NCBI GenBank assembly: GCA_029250305.1
Contig: JAQXFM010000170.1
Location: forward strand, 1-5,546
From: Candidatus Poseidoniaceae archaeon
GTDB lineage: Archaea; Thermoplasmatota; Poseidoniia; Poseidoniales; Poseidoniaceae
DNA: 5,546 nt
Direction of reading: 5' to 3'
Shown here: in pieces, positions 1-5,517 of the stretch
How positions within the stretch are numbered: position 1 is the stretch's first letter
How the letters are laid out: each line of letters begins with the position of its first letter
Program-made: the position numbers and the translations under genes
Notes under the pieces: generated by a model
What the model saw: the letters and a program-made list of their open reading frames with translations, nothing else
Databases searched by the model: none
What the model was told of the DNA's origin: nothing

Positions 1-2
1 CC

Positions 3-329
3 ATGCCGCTCCAGGCTGTCACCAACTCACTGAGTGGTCGATTTAGCCGTGGAAGCCCGGTGTTCGTCATCTCTTCATGCGAAGGTGACGGGACCGTCCC
101 TGCCGCGGTCCGAGACTTGGTTGGGCGTGGCCACGAAGTGACCGTCCTTTCCCCATCAAGCATCGACTTCGAACGATTGGTGAGCAGGATCCCTCGTATG
201 TCATACGAAGTGCTCAAACTCGAACGCCAAAACCGATTGACGACATTGGCTGGTTCTGGCGCACAGGTGATTGATTGGATGCCTGACATGGATTTGTCGC
301 AGGCATTGATGCAGGTAAGGGGGTACTGA
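3..329 (+). CDS. DUF58 family protein, C-terminal part
   Basis: This is the C-terminal end of a DUF58 protein; the frame is open to the left edge, so the ATG at 3 is probably internal. What is visible fits the end of the DUF58/vWA-like fold: a hydrophobic strand VFVISS (visible residues 20-25), an Arg-rich helix, then GHEVTVLSPSS (43-53), a helix with LERQNRL (73-79), and the closing strand AQVIDWMPDMDLSQAL (87-102). The 'G-x-V-x-D-W' strand followed by a final 'xxLxxAL' helix is typical of the family as I know it. DUF58 proteins are usually encoded beside MoxR-type AAA+ ATPases and membrane proteins and are thought to work in envelope-associated assembly or chaperone functions; the MoxR gene would lie outside the window to the left. 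The stop codon is two bases before the next gene, so the two are almost certainly co-transcribed. The family call is from memory of the pattern, not from a search. Confidence 0.75.
   Translation: MPLQAVTNSLSGRFSRGSPVFVISSCEGDGTVPAAVRDLVGRGHEVTVLSPSSIDFERLVSRIPRMSYEVLKLERQNRLTTLAGSGAQVIDWMPDMDLSQALMQVRGY
314..324 (+). promoter_or_regulatory. Ribosome-binding site of the membrane protein gene
   Basis: The purine-rich GGTAAGGGGGT lies 7 bases before the ATG at 332, inside the last codons of the DUF58 gene. It is G-rich rather than a clean GGAGGTGA and is weaker than the site before the 82-residue gene. Its position supports the ATG at 332 over the in-frame ATG at 368. Confidence 0.45.
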
Positions 330-331
330 GC

Positions 332-1555
332 ATGGCAGATGATGTTGGACTCCAGCGAGACGTCACCATGGGCAGTGATTACCGTCCCAGAACATTGCAC
401 CTAAAGTTGCTCAGAAAGCAATGGCAAATTCTCGCTCTGCAAATCATTGCCACTGTGGCACTGGTTGGCATGTACCTCGAAGTCGTCTCGACCTATGTGG
501 TTGGATCGATTGACCACACAATGCTCTTCGACACCATCGAAGTCCTCATCGGCCAACAACTACCAATTGGTGACTTTTTGACCGGTGAAGGGAGCTCTGG
601 ACTGGGACGGTTTTCTGTGCCTTTGGTGCTTGGCCTTTCATTGGGTGGAAGCATGGCCTTGCTCGCCTTCCAAACGCCGAAAACGCAACAACGCATCAAA
701 CTCGGATTCATCATCACGCTCATCGTGATGCTCATTGGACGCTTGGTCATTTCATGGGGCTTTGGCATGCTGACGTCGTTTGACCTCCGCTTGCCAGACC
801 AAGGTGAACTCTCCACTTTGGAATGGCCTTTGCTGATGATCCTCTCGCTGATGATTCTCTTCATGTACCTCTTGCCGGTCATTATGGGCACCCGTGGAAT
901 TTGGGGGCTCTCCCGCCGTTCAATTGCTTGGTCGATTGGGTTCACGTTGTTGTTCCTCGGAATCCACGCCATCCTTGCTTTCCCGCTCATCAATGGACAG
1001 TTGGGGTCTTATGGTGACGCTCTAACCACTGTTGAAACTCAATTCACCGATCCGACAATCGGTCTGTTTGGGTTGATGCTCGTCACCAAGGAACAATTTG
1101 CCCTGATCATGATCGCCGTGCTCATCATGGTGTTCCAAGAATCCTCATACGGTGTCATTCGATACTTGGAGTACGCCTATCGACTCCCTGAATCGTGCAA
1201 GCGTGACCCCGAATATGTACGCCAAATGGACAATGTGCTGAACACGCACCTCAAACATACCTTTGGATTCCTAGGCCTTACTGGCGTTGCTACGATGGTG
1301 GCGCTCGGATTCCACAGTGTGTTGCTCGATCTGGTCGAAGGTTCGACAGGAAGTCAGTGGGCGGGACAAGTTTCAGAATCGATTGAACTATCGCTGACTT
1401 ACGGTCTCGTCATTTCTGCGTTGATGTTTTTGAGCCTCATGGCACTTTTGAGATTCTTTGTCCCATGGGAGCGGGTATGGGGCTTGATCAACACCCTAAG
1501 AGGTCAAAACCCTGCTGCGGTTGCAGCGCCCACCAAAGACATCGTGGATTTGTAG
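332..1555 (+). CDS. Polytopic membrane protein, about 8 TM segments, in DUF58 operon
   Basis: I do not recognise the family. The 407-residue protein begins with a charged cytoplasmic stretch (1-30, RPRTLHLKLLRKQ) and then has about eight hydrophobic segments at roughly 33-52, 95-114, 122-146, 165-186, 197-220, 244-268, 311-333 and 352-378. The basic start suggests that the N-terminus is inside. A long extracytoplasmic-type loop (about 53-94) follows the first segment. A charged loop of about 40 residues (270-310, with RLPESCKRDPEYVRQMD) separates segments 6 and 7. Segment 6 contains a polar KEQ (253-255) within its hydrophobic stretch, and segments 5 and 7 carry His212 and His328. The tail after 380 is short and soluble. 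The gene starts two bases after the DUF58 stop, so it belongs to the same transcript. MoxR-DUF58 clusters in archaea commonly include such multi-pass proteins of unknown role. It ends with TAG two bases before the stop of the convergent gene. Confidence 0.85.
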   Translation: MADDVGLQRDVTMGSDYRPRTLHLKLLRKQWQILALQIIATVALVGMYLEVVSTYVVGSIDHTMLFDTIEVLIGQQLPIGDFLTGEGSSGLGRFSVPLVLGLSLGGSMALLAFQTPKTQQRIKLGFIITLIVMLIGRLVISWGFGMLTSFDLRLPDQGELSTLEWPLLMILSLMILFMYLLPVIMGTRGIWGLSRRSIAWSIGFTLLFLGIHAILAFPLINGQLGSYGDALTTVETQFTDPTIGLFGLMLVTKEQFALIMIAVLIMVFQESSYGVIRYLEYAYRLPESCKRDPEYVRQMDNVLNTHLKHTFGFLGLTGVATMVALGFHSVLLDLVEGSTGSQWAGQVSESIELSLTYGLVISALMFLSLMALLRFFVPWERVWGLINTLRGQNPAAVAAPTKDIVDL

Positions 1556-1557
1556 AC

Positions 1558-1806
1558 TCAGTTCGAAAGCATACGTTGCATCAATCGACCAAGGAGTTCA
1601 CTCGTGAACATAAGAGCGATCGGCAGACCGCACCACCCGGCGACCAGCGAAGCCCAAGATGGGTCGTCAATTGCTTCCATAACAACCGGCTGAAGGACAA
1701 AAAATCCAACGATGGCGAGAACGAAAAAAACACGTTCGAGAACCATTGGATACGTTCGTCCACTCGTCTCATCACGAGCCATCAATGTCGTTGCGTCTTC
1801 AGACAT
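1558..1806 (-). CDS. Small membrane protein with two TM segments
   Basis: This 82-residue protein is of no family I recognise. It has a short acidic N-terminus (1-20), a first membrane segment at about 26-45 (FFVLAIVGFFVLQP), a short acidic loop (46-50, IDDPSW following), and a second segment at about 51-71 (LVAGWCGLPIALMFTSELL). It ends in a basic tail (RLMQRMLSN). The start is well supported: the sequence GAGGTGA lies 4 bases before the ATG, and the TGA stop of the 1058-residue gene overlaps that site. It is the third and last gene of the minus-strand operon. It ends two bases from the stop of the convergent membrane protein gene. From its place it might anchor the coiled-coil/Roadblock pair to the membrane, but that is inference. 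Confidence 0.75.
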   Translation of the reverse strand: MSEDATTLMARDETSGRTYPMVLERVFFVLAIVGFFVLQPVVMEAIDDPSWASLVAGWCGLPIALMFTSELLGRLMQRMLSN

Positions 1807-1810
1807 CCAA

Positions 1811-1817
1811 TCACCTC
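1811..1817 (-). promoter_or_regulatory. Strong Shine-Dalgarno site overlapping upstream stop codon
   Basis: Read on the minus strand, GAGGTGATT is a near-perfect complement of the 16S rRNA 3' end and sits 4-5 bases before the ATG at 1806. The first bases of the site are also the TGA stop of the preceding gene (1818-1816), so termination and re-initiation occur on the same bases. It fixes the start of the 82-residue gene. Confidence 0.8.
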
Positions 1818-4800
1818 ATAGGTCCAATCCAGAGAGCCTGGCTTCCAAAGCGGCCAACGCAGGGTCGGCCTTCACTTCGACAACGGGTTCCTTCCTGTGC
1901 TCCCAAGAAGCATCAAGCTGTGCGAGTTCGGCTTCCAAAGCGGCCCGCTCATCGCTGCCTTCGACATCAGAAGAAACGTCTGGGTCGATCTTTTGCTCGA
2001 CTGGCTGTGAGGACGGAGTGGGTTCAGGAGCATTGTCGACTGGTACAGGCATTGCTTCCCAGCCGCCCTCAATCGTTTCGGATTGTGCAGGCACTGCATC
2101 GAGCGAGACCGGTACTTCTCCAGCAAGGCTGGATTCCATTGTGATGATCATTTCTTCCTCGACTGGAGTTCGCTGTGCTGCTGGAACAGATGCTCGCTCA
2201 TATGGCAGCAATCCATCGCGTTGGAATTCCCATAGCATGCCACGTGGCACACCATCTGCAAGACCAGAGGCATCGAGTTGTGTGATGAGTTCCTCAAGGA
2301 CTCGAGCTGTATCCTCAAGCGCCACTGCTTCACCTGCGTCTCTTTGGTCCGCTTCGAGATAAATGTCATCCAGTGCCACCTGAATCAACTTGCGAGTGGC
2401 TTGTGCGATGCTAGGGAGGGCTTCAGGACGAGTGCAATTGTTGAGAAGTGCTTCGACCTCTTCCGGAGGAGCACCCAGCCGAACGAGTTGCTCCAATACA
2501 TTACGAAGCCTGCGGAGCATTGTGATCGAACGGTCATAATCTTCCAGAAGGTGTTCGAGATCAATCACGACATGGCCAACGGTCTCACCCAATTGGTGCT
2601 CCAAGCGTTGCTGGACGGACCAACGAGCCAGACCACGCACTGCACCAGCGGTTTGTGGAACTTGACGCTCCAACAATGTCATGACTTCGCTCGAGAGAAG
2701 ATGGCGAGGTGTAGCAGCAACATGGTCCACAGTGGATTGAATCACTTGGAGGCCACGCTCAACAGCACGGTCGAGAAGGGTGACAGAATAGCCCAAAGCA
2801 CGAGCGTGTTCAAGGCGCTCAAGAACTGGCCCCAGACCATCAAAGGTGGCAGCGTCGTCCAACAGAGCTTGCGCAAGCGGCTCTTCTGCAAGCCGTGCTC
2901 GAAGGCGTTCTGCCTCCTGAATATCTGCGACTGCTGCTTCATGGGCGTCGGATAAGGCCTCTGCACGCTCGATGAGCGAAGCGAGTTCTGCTTCGGAGTG
3001 GCCTCGGCGAGCACCAAGGTCACCGAGTTCTCTCAGGGTTTGTCGACGTTCGTCCATCAGTTCCCGCAACTCTGCTTGCACTTGTGCTTGCCTTGCTTCG
3101 TCAGAAGCCAAACGGTTTCGATCTTCTTCGGCCCGCCGACGACTGGCCTTTGCTTCTGCTTCGATTGCACCAAGTTCGCTGGTGTTGGTTTTGATTTTCT
3201 CATCGAGCAGGACAACTTCTGCTTGGGCGCGAGCGTGACGCTCCCGTGTTGCAGCAACTTGTTCCTGTAGAACTTGAAGCCGGCGTTCATCGTCCTCTGC
3301 TTGTTGACGAATGGTTGCAAGTTGTTGACTGTGGGTGTTGAGTTCAGCGTTCAAAGCCGCTTCTTTGAGGGACATGTCTTCGATGGCTGTACGAAGCGTT
3401 TCACTGGAAGTTGCGTCACCGAGTGCTTTCGCTAACTCAGCGGCGCGTGTGGAGACTTGATGTTCGAGTTCGTTCACCCGTCGTACCAATCGTTCAGCCC
3501 GGTTTTCCGCTTGCTCTGTGGCAGCCTTGGATTGAGCCAATTCAATTTGCATCGAACCAAATTGTCCGTGCGCTTCTTCGAGCGAGGTGGTCGAGGCCCT
3601 ACGAGTCTCTGTCGCTTCTCTGGCGATGATTTGTGCTGCGCTTGCAGCGGCTTGGGAGGAATCTAAGTGGCTTTGAAGTGCTGCTTTTTCTTTCTCTAAC
3701 TCATCAATTCGGTGATCTGCAGCCTCAAGACGACGACGTAATCCAGCATCGACTGCCAATGGCTGAGAGATTTCTTTTGGCAGTCCACCAGTGACCAAAT
3801 CTACGGTCTCCGAAAAAGTGGCTGTCGCTCGACTCTTCCGAAGTTGTTCCATTCCTATTTCAAATCCAAACAAATCAGTGAGCTTCCCCTTCAAGGTTGC
3901 ACGGCGACTCTCGGAGCGCGTACGGAGCGTGACCAAAAGATCATGAAAATCATCGAGCATGAACTCTTCAACATTTCCAGATTCACGGGAGATGATGCTT
4001 CCTGCTGGAAGGCGGTGAAGTTTGAGCACACGGGTTGAATCGGTGAACGTTAGCATGGCCTCTTCGAGGGATTGGCCTTCTGGAGCAGATATACCAACAG
4101 GAACACCACGCGCTAAAAGCACAGACACAGCAGTTGAAGACTGTCCGGATTGTAAATGCCCAGTCACTTGTTCTTTGACACCAGCCGCCAACATGGAGAG
4201 GATTGCATCAGGTCCACCACGGCCTTCCCGGAGCACAAATCCTTCAGGAATCGGGCCGCCGGTCGCACCGATTGCTCCAATTTCTCCATCGAGAACAGCA
4301 GCAACAGCGGAAATCAAACGAGCATGGTTGGTGTTCGCTTCGGTCCAAACCCCTAACGAAACGTCACCCGCTTTCGCAAGCAGCAAGGAACCGTCTTCAT
4401 GATGCATGGTCCAATGACTTCCGTTCGAGAGGCCTTCTTCATCGAGCACACTGATGCTCATCGCTTCAAGGGTTGAGTGGATTTCTTGCGCCAACACTTC
4501 TGGTGTGTTCGGCAGGTCGCCAACGCTGTCAATGAGCATGCCTTGATCGATGGCGACAGCACCACGCACGGTGTCACGCTCGACAACAGCCCGAAGGACC
4601 GAAGACAAATCGCGTGCCAGAAGTCGTAGCACAGCGTCGCCACGTGGGAGAAGCCCTTGCCGGTCAGATGGATGCTCAAACGCCTCAGGAAGGGCTTCAG
4701 CAACGCTGCTGAGTCCGGAGAGGGAGTATTCACCAGCAATGAATCGGCAATGCTCTTTCCCTTCAAGTTCCTCAAGACGAAGCCGTGCTTCTTTTCCGGC

Positions 4801-4992
4801 AAGCAGAAGTTTTCCTTTGCCTGATTCGGCAACCCACGCGACAATGCGCCCTGCACGGACGAGTCGATGTCCTGCTGGAGTTTTCCGACGTCCAATCCAA
4901 GTGCTGATGACACCATGATCGAATGATTGAATCGAGGCAGATTCGACTGAGATGGCGCCTTCAACTGGGTTTCCGTGTGGTAGTGTAAACAT
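1816..4992 (-). CDS. Large coiled-coil protein with embedded Roadblock-like and PATAN-like domains
   Basis: This 1058-residue soluble protein has no signal peptide or membrane segment. Domains as I read them: residues 5-105, an alpha/beta segment starting LPHGNPVEGAISVE, like the opening of archaeal DUF2226 or DUF4388/PATAN proteins; about 119-234, a Roadblock/LC7-like domain (helix, then VRGAVAIDQGMLIDSVGDLP, a helix at 165-185, strands at 193-218, final helix); about 250-335, a second PATAN-like segment (AVSVLLARGVPVGISAPEG); about 412-705, a long charged coiled coil rich in Ala, Glu and Arg; 705-935, further helices interrupted by prolines; 937-1012, a Pro/acidic linker; 1015-1058, two copies of an AALEAxL-type motif. 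No Walker A motif is present, so it is not an SMC or Rad50 ATPase despite the coiled coil. The start ATG lies three codons after the TGA of the Roadblock gene. Likely a cytoplasmic scaffold in a small-GTPase or polarity-type system; this role is inferred. Confidence 0.85.
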   Translation of the reverse strand: MFTLPHGNPVEGAISVESASIQSFDHGVISTWIGRRKTPAGHRLVRAGRIVAWVAESGKGKLLLAGKEARLRLEELEGKEHCRFIAGEYSLSGLSSVAEALPEAFEHPSDRQGLLPRGDAVLRLLARDLSSVLRAVVERDTVRGAVAIDQGMLIDSVGDLPNTPEVLAQEIHSTLEAMSISVLDEEGLSNGSHWTMHHEDGSLLLAKAGDVSLGVWTEANTNHARLISAVAAVLDGEIGAIGATGGPIPEGFVLREGRGGPDAILSMLAAGVKEQVTGHLQSGQSSTAVSVLLARGVPVGISAPEGQSLEEAMLTFTDSTRVLKLHRLPAGSIISRESGNVEEFMLDDFHDLLVTLRTRSESRRATLKGKLTDLFGFEIGMEQLRKSRATATFSETVDLVTGGLPKEISQPLAVDAGLRRRLEAADHRIDELEKEKAALQSHLDSSQAAASAAQIIAREATETRRASTTSLEEAHGQFGSMQIELAQSKAATEQAENRAERLVRRVNELEHQVSTRAAELAKALGDATSSETLRTAIEDMSLKEAALNAELNTHSQQLATIRQQAEDDERRLQVLQEQVAATRERHARAQAEVVLLDEKIKTNTSELGAIEAEAKASRRRAEEDRNRLASDEARQAQVQAELRELMDERRQTLRELGDLGARRGHSEAELASLIERAEALSDAHEAAVADIQEAERLRARLAEEPLAQALLDDAATFDGLGPVLERLEHARALGYSVTLLDRAVERGLQVIQSTVDHVAATPRHLLSSEVMTLLERQVPQTAGAVRGLARWSVQQRLEHQLGETVGHVVIDLEHLLEDYDRSITMLRRLRNVLEQLVRLGAPPEEVEALLNNCTRPEALPSIAQATRKLIQVALDDIYLEADQRDAGEAVALEDTARVLEELITQLDASGLADGVPRGMLWEFQRDGLLPYERASVPAAQRTPVEEEMIITMESSLAGEVPVSLDAVPAQSETIEGGWEAMPVPVDNAPEPTPSSQPVEQKIDPDVSSDVEGSDERAALEAELAQLDASWEHRKEPVVEVKADPALAALEARLSGLDL
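1840..1945 (-). repeat. Pair of identical 16-bp direct repeats coding for AALEA
   Basis: The sequence GGCTTCCAAAGCGGCC occurs at 1840-1855 and 1930-1945, exactly 90 bases apart and in the same frame. Both copies encode the core of the two C-terminal motifs, AALEAELAQLD (residues 1017-1027) and AALEARLSGLD (residues 1047-1057). The last copy ends the protein. Confidence 0.8.
2878..3759 (-). other. Long coiled-coil segment (residues ~412-705)
   Basis: Almost 300 residues are dominated by Ala, Glu, Arg, Gln and Leu with a heptad-like spacing of hydrophobic residues, for example LRRRLEAADHRIDELEKEK near 418-436. The segment has almost no Pro or aromatic residues. If continuous, it would form a rod of roughly 40 nm (using about 0.15 nm per residue). 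The composition is from direct reading; heptads were not computed. Confidence 0.8.
4291..4638 (-). other. Embedded Roadblock/LC7-like domain (residues ~119-234)
   Basis: Within the large protein, the order of predicted elements is helix (LRLLARDLSSVLRAVVERD), strand VRGAVAIDQG, strand MLIDSVGD, helix AQEIHSTLEAM, strands WTMHHED, SLLLAKAG and VSLGVWTEA, and then helix HARLISAVAAVL. This is the Roadblock/LC7 order. It matches the stand-alone protein encoded just upstream, where GVQQAMLIDDSGQILASVG corresponds to the first two strands. Sequence identity is low and the assignment rests on pattern only. Confidence 0.6.
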
Positions 4993-4995
4993 TTC

Positions 4996-5003
4996 ATCAA
5001 CTC
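4996..5003 (-). promoter_or_regulatory. Shine-Dalgarno-like site of the large gene, overlapping upstream stop
   Basis: On the minus strand GAGTTGAT lies 3 bases before the ATG at 4992. It differs by one base from GAGGTGAT and shares bases with the TGA (5004-5002) that ends the Roadblock gene. It has the same geometry as the site before the 82-residue gene, which supports both this start and its use as a ribosome-binding site. Confidence 0.55.
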
Positions 5004-5340
5004 ACTGGGGGGTAGTGGCAAGGATTCTTCGATCCCGGTCAAGAGCGTGACGCCAGCGTGCCAAACGGCCGCCAGCGCCCGACAAGGCGACAATTCGTGT
5101 TGGCGAGGCTACGTCGATCATGGTGCGGGTTTCTCCCTCACACCAAACTTCGTAGATTGACCCCAAACCAAGGGCATCCGCTGATTCGAGTGCAGCAGAA
5201 AGAACCTCGACTGCGTGCTGAACTGGAGGTATTGTACCTTCCTCGCCAACGCTCGCCAGAATCTGTCCGCTGTCATCGATGAGCATGGCCTGTTGAACGC
5301 CTTCAAGGCGATACAATCCGGCCAGCGCACGTTGTAACAT
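5002..5340 (-). CDS. Roadblock/LC7 domain protein
   Basis: A 112-residue protein that is essentially one Roadblock/LC7 domain: helix 1 (LQRALAGLYRLE), strand EGVQQAMLIDDSG (13-25), strand QILASVGEEG (26-35), a long helix (39-57, VQHAVEVLSAALESADALG), strands IYEVWCEG (62-69), TRTMIDVAS (71-79) and RIVALSG (82-88), and a basic closing helix (91-106). Roadblock proteins form dimers and in prokaryotes often bind or regulate small Ras-like GTPases, as MglB does for MglA. The start at 5340 is the only reasonable one: an in-frame TGA lies three codons upstream (5349-5347), and GAAGGA lies about 10 bases before the ATG. It is the first clear gene of the minus-strand operon, and its stop is three codons from the start of the large protein, which carries a Roadblock-like domain of its own. 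Direct partnership with that protein is likely but inferred. No GTPase gene is in view. Confidence 0.85.
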   Translation of the reverse strand: MLQRALAGLYRLEGVQQAMLIDDSGQILASVGEEGTIPPVQHAVEVLSAALESADALGLGSIYEVWCEGETRTMIDVASPTRIVALSGAGGRLARWRHALDRDRRILATTPQ

Positions 5341-5393
5341 AGATGCTCAATCCTTCTGTCAGCGTTGTGGGCTTCAAGAACTTTTGTGCTTCC

Positions 5394-5411
5394 ATCCCCC
5401 TAAAGGGGGAT
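5394..5411. other. Short GC-rich hairpin upstream of the Roadblock gene
   Basis: ATCCCCC-TAAA-GGGGGAT is a perfect 7-bp inverted repeat with a 4-base loop, about 53 bases before the ATG at 5340. No run of T follows on the minus strand, and only TTT follows on the plus strand, so a normal intrinsic terminator is not supported. It could be an operator, a leader hairpin or a processing site. Confidence 0.5.
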
Positions 5412-5421
5412 TTGAAGACCC

Positions 5422-5431
5422 AAATTAATTT
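5422..5431 (-). promoter_or_regulatory. Possible TATA box for the minus-strand operon
   Basis: AAATTAATTT is a perfect 10-bp palindrome and the only strongly AT-rich stretch in the 200 bases before the Roadblock gene; GGG flanks it on both sides on the minus strand. As an archaeal TATA box it would place the transcription start about 25 bases downstream, near 5400, and give a leader of about 60 bases. It also contains the TAA stop of the short reading frame 5425-5517. The match to a TATA consensus is loose. Confidence 0.3.
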
Positions 5432-5517
5432 CCCAACTGGACTTCACTGGAAATACTGCGCGGAAGACCTGTAGCATCCTTTTTTCCGCGCTTATGGATG
5501 TCTCCAAATTCAGGCAT
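5425..5517 (-). CDS. Candidate short basic protein (30 residues) or C-terminal end of a gene outside the window
   Basis: The minus-strand frame starts with ATG at 5517 and ends with TAA at 5427-5425. The peptide begins MPEFGDIHKRGKKDATGL and ends SSEVQLGN; it is basic and hydrophilic, with no membrane segment. GGGGTG lies 4 bases before the ATG, a fair ribosome-binding site. The frame stays open upstream to the window edge (another nine codons, including IDHEKG), so this may be the tail of a longer gene. The codons look like those of the neighbouring genes. It lies in the same direction and frame as the Roadblock gene, 84 bases before it. I do not recognise the sequence, and a chance reading frame of this length cannot be ruled out. 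Confidence 0.4.
   Translation of the reverse strand: MPEFGDIHKRGKKDATGLPRSISSEVQLGN
5458..5491. repeat. Perfect 8-bp inverted repeat at the right end
   Basis: GCGCGGAA (5458-5465) and TTCCGCGC (5484-5491) are exact inverted copies separated by 18 bases. They fall within the candidate short reading frame, so the symmetry may be incidental. If that frame is not real, this would be a stem-loop or protein-binding site in the leader region. The 5341-5546 stretch otherwise holds no tRNA or rRNA that I can see. Confidence 0.4.

Noticed and set aside
493..993. A minus-strand open frame of 166 codons opposite the eight-TM gene
   Set aside because: It is rich in Met, Ser, Lys and Arg because it lies opposite hydrophobic codons; the plus-strand frame has clear membrane segments and a coupled start.
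1699..1730. Two T-runs on the minus strand (opposite 1699-1704 and 1724-1730) as an archaeal terminator
   Set aside because: They encode Phe and other hydrophobic residues of, and beside, the first membrane segment of the 82-residue protein and lie inside its coding sequence.
1712..2362. A Ser-rich plus-strand open frame of 216 codons
   Set aside because: Its composition is dominated by Ser, Ala, Thr and Gly, as expected when a frame opposite Glu/Ala/Leu-rich codons is read. It overlaps two better-supported minus-strand genes.
2278..2955. A plus-strand open frame of 225 codons inside the large minus-strand gene
   Set aside because: It is antisense to well-formed helical coding sequence, has an unnatural composition with many Cys and His, and has no ribosome-binding site I can see. 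It is a shadow of the minus-strand gene.
1816..4992. The large protein as an SMC/Rad50-type ATPase
   Set aside because: The coiled coil is suggestive, but there is no Walker A, Walker B or signature motif. The GKGK near residue 58 lacks the required spacing and Ser/Thr.
4458..5093. A minus-strand open frame of 211 codons spanning the Roadblock-scaffold junction in another frame
   Set aside because: It would overlap both recognisable genes, and its translation shows no domain-like pattern.
5394..5411. The hairpin as an intrinsic transcription terminator
   Set aside because: No T-run follows on the minus strand and only three T follow on the plus strand.
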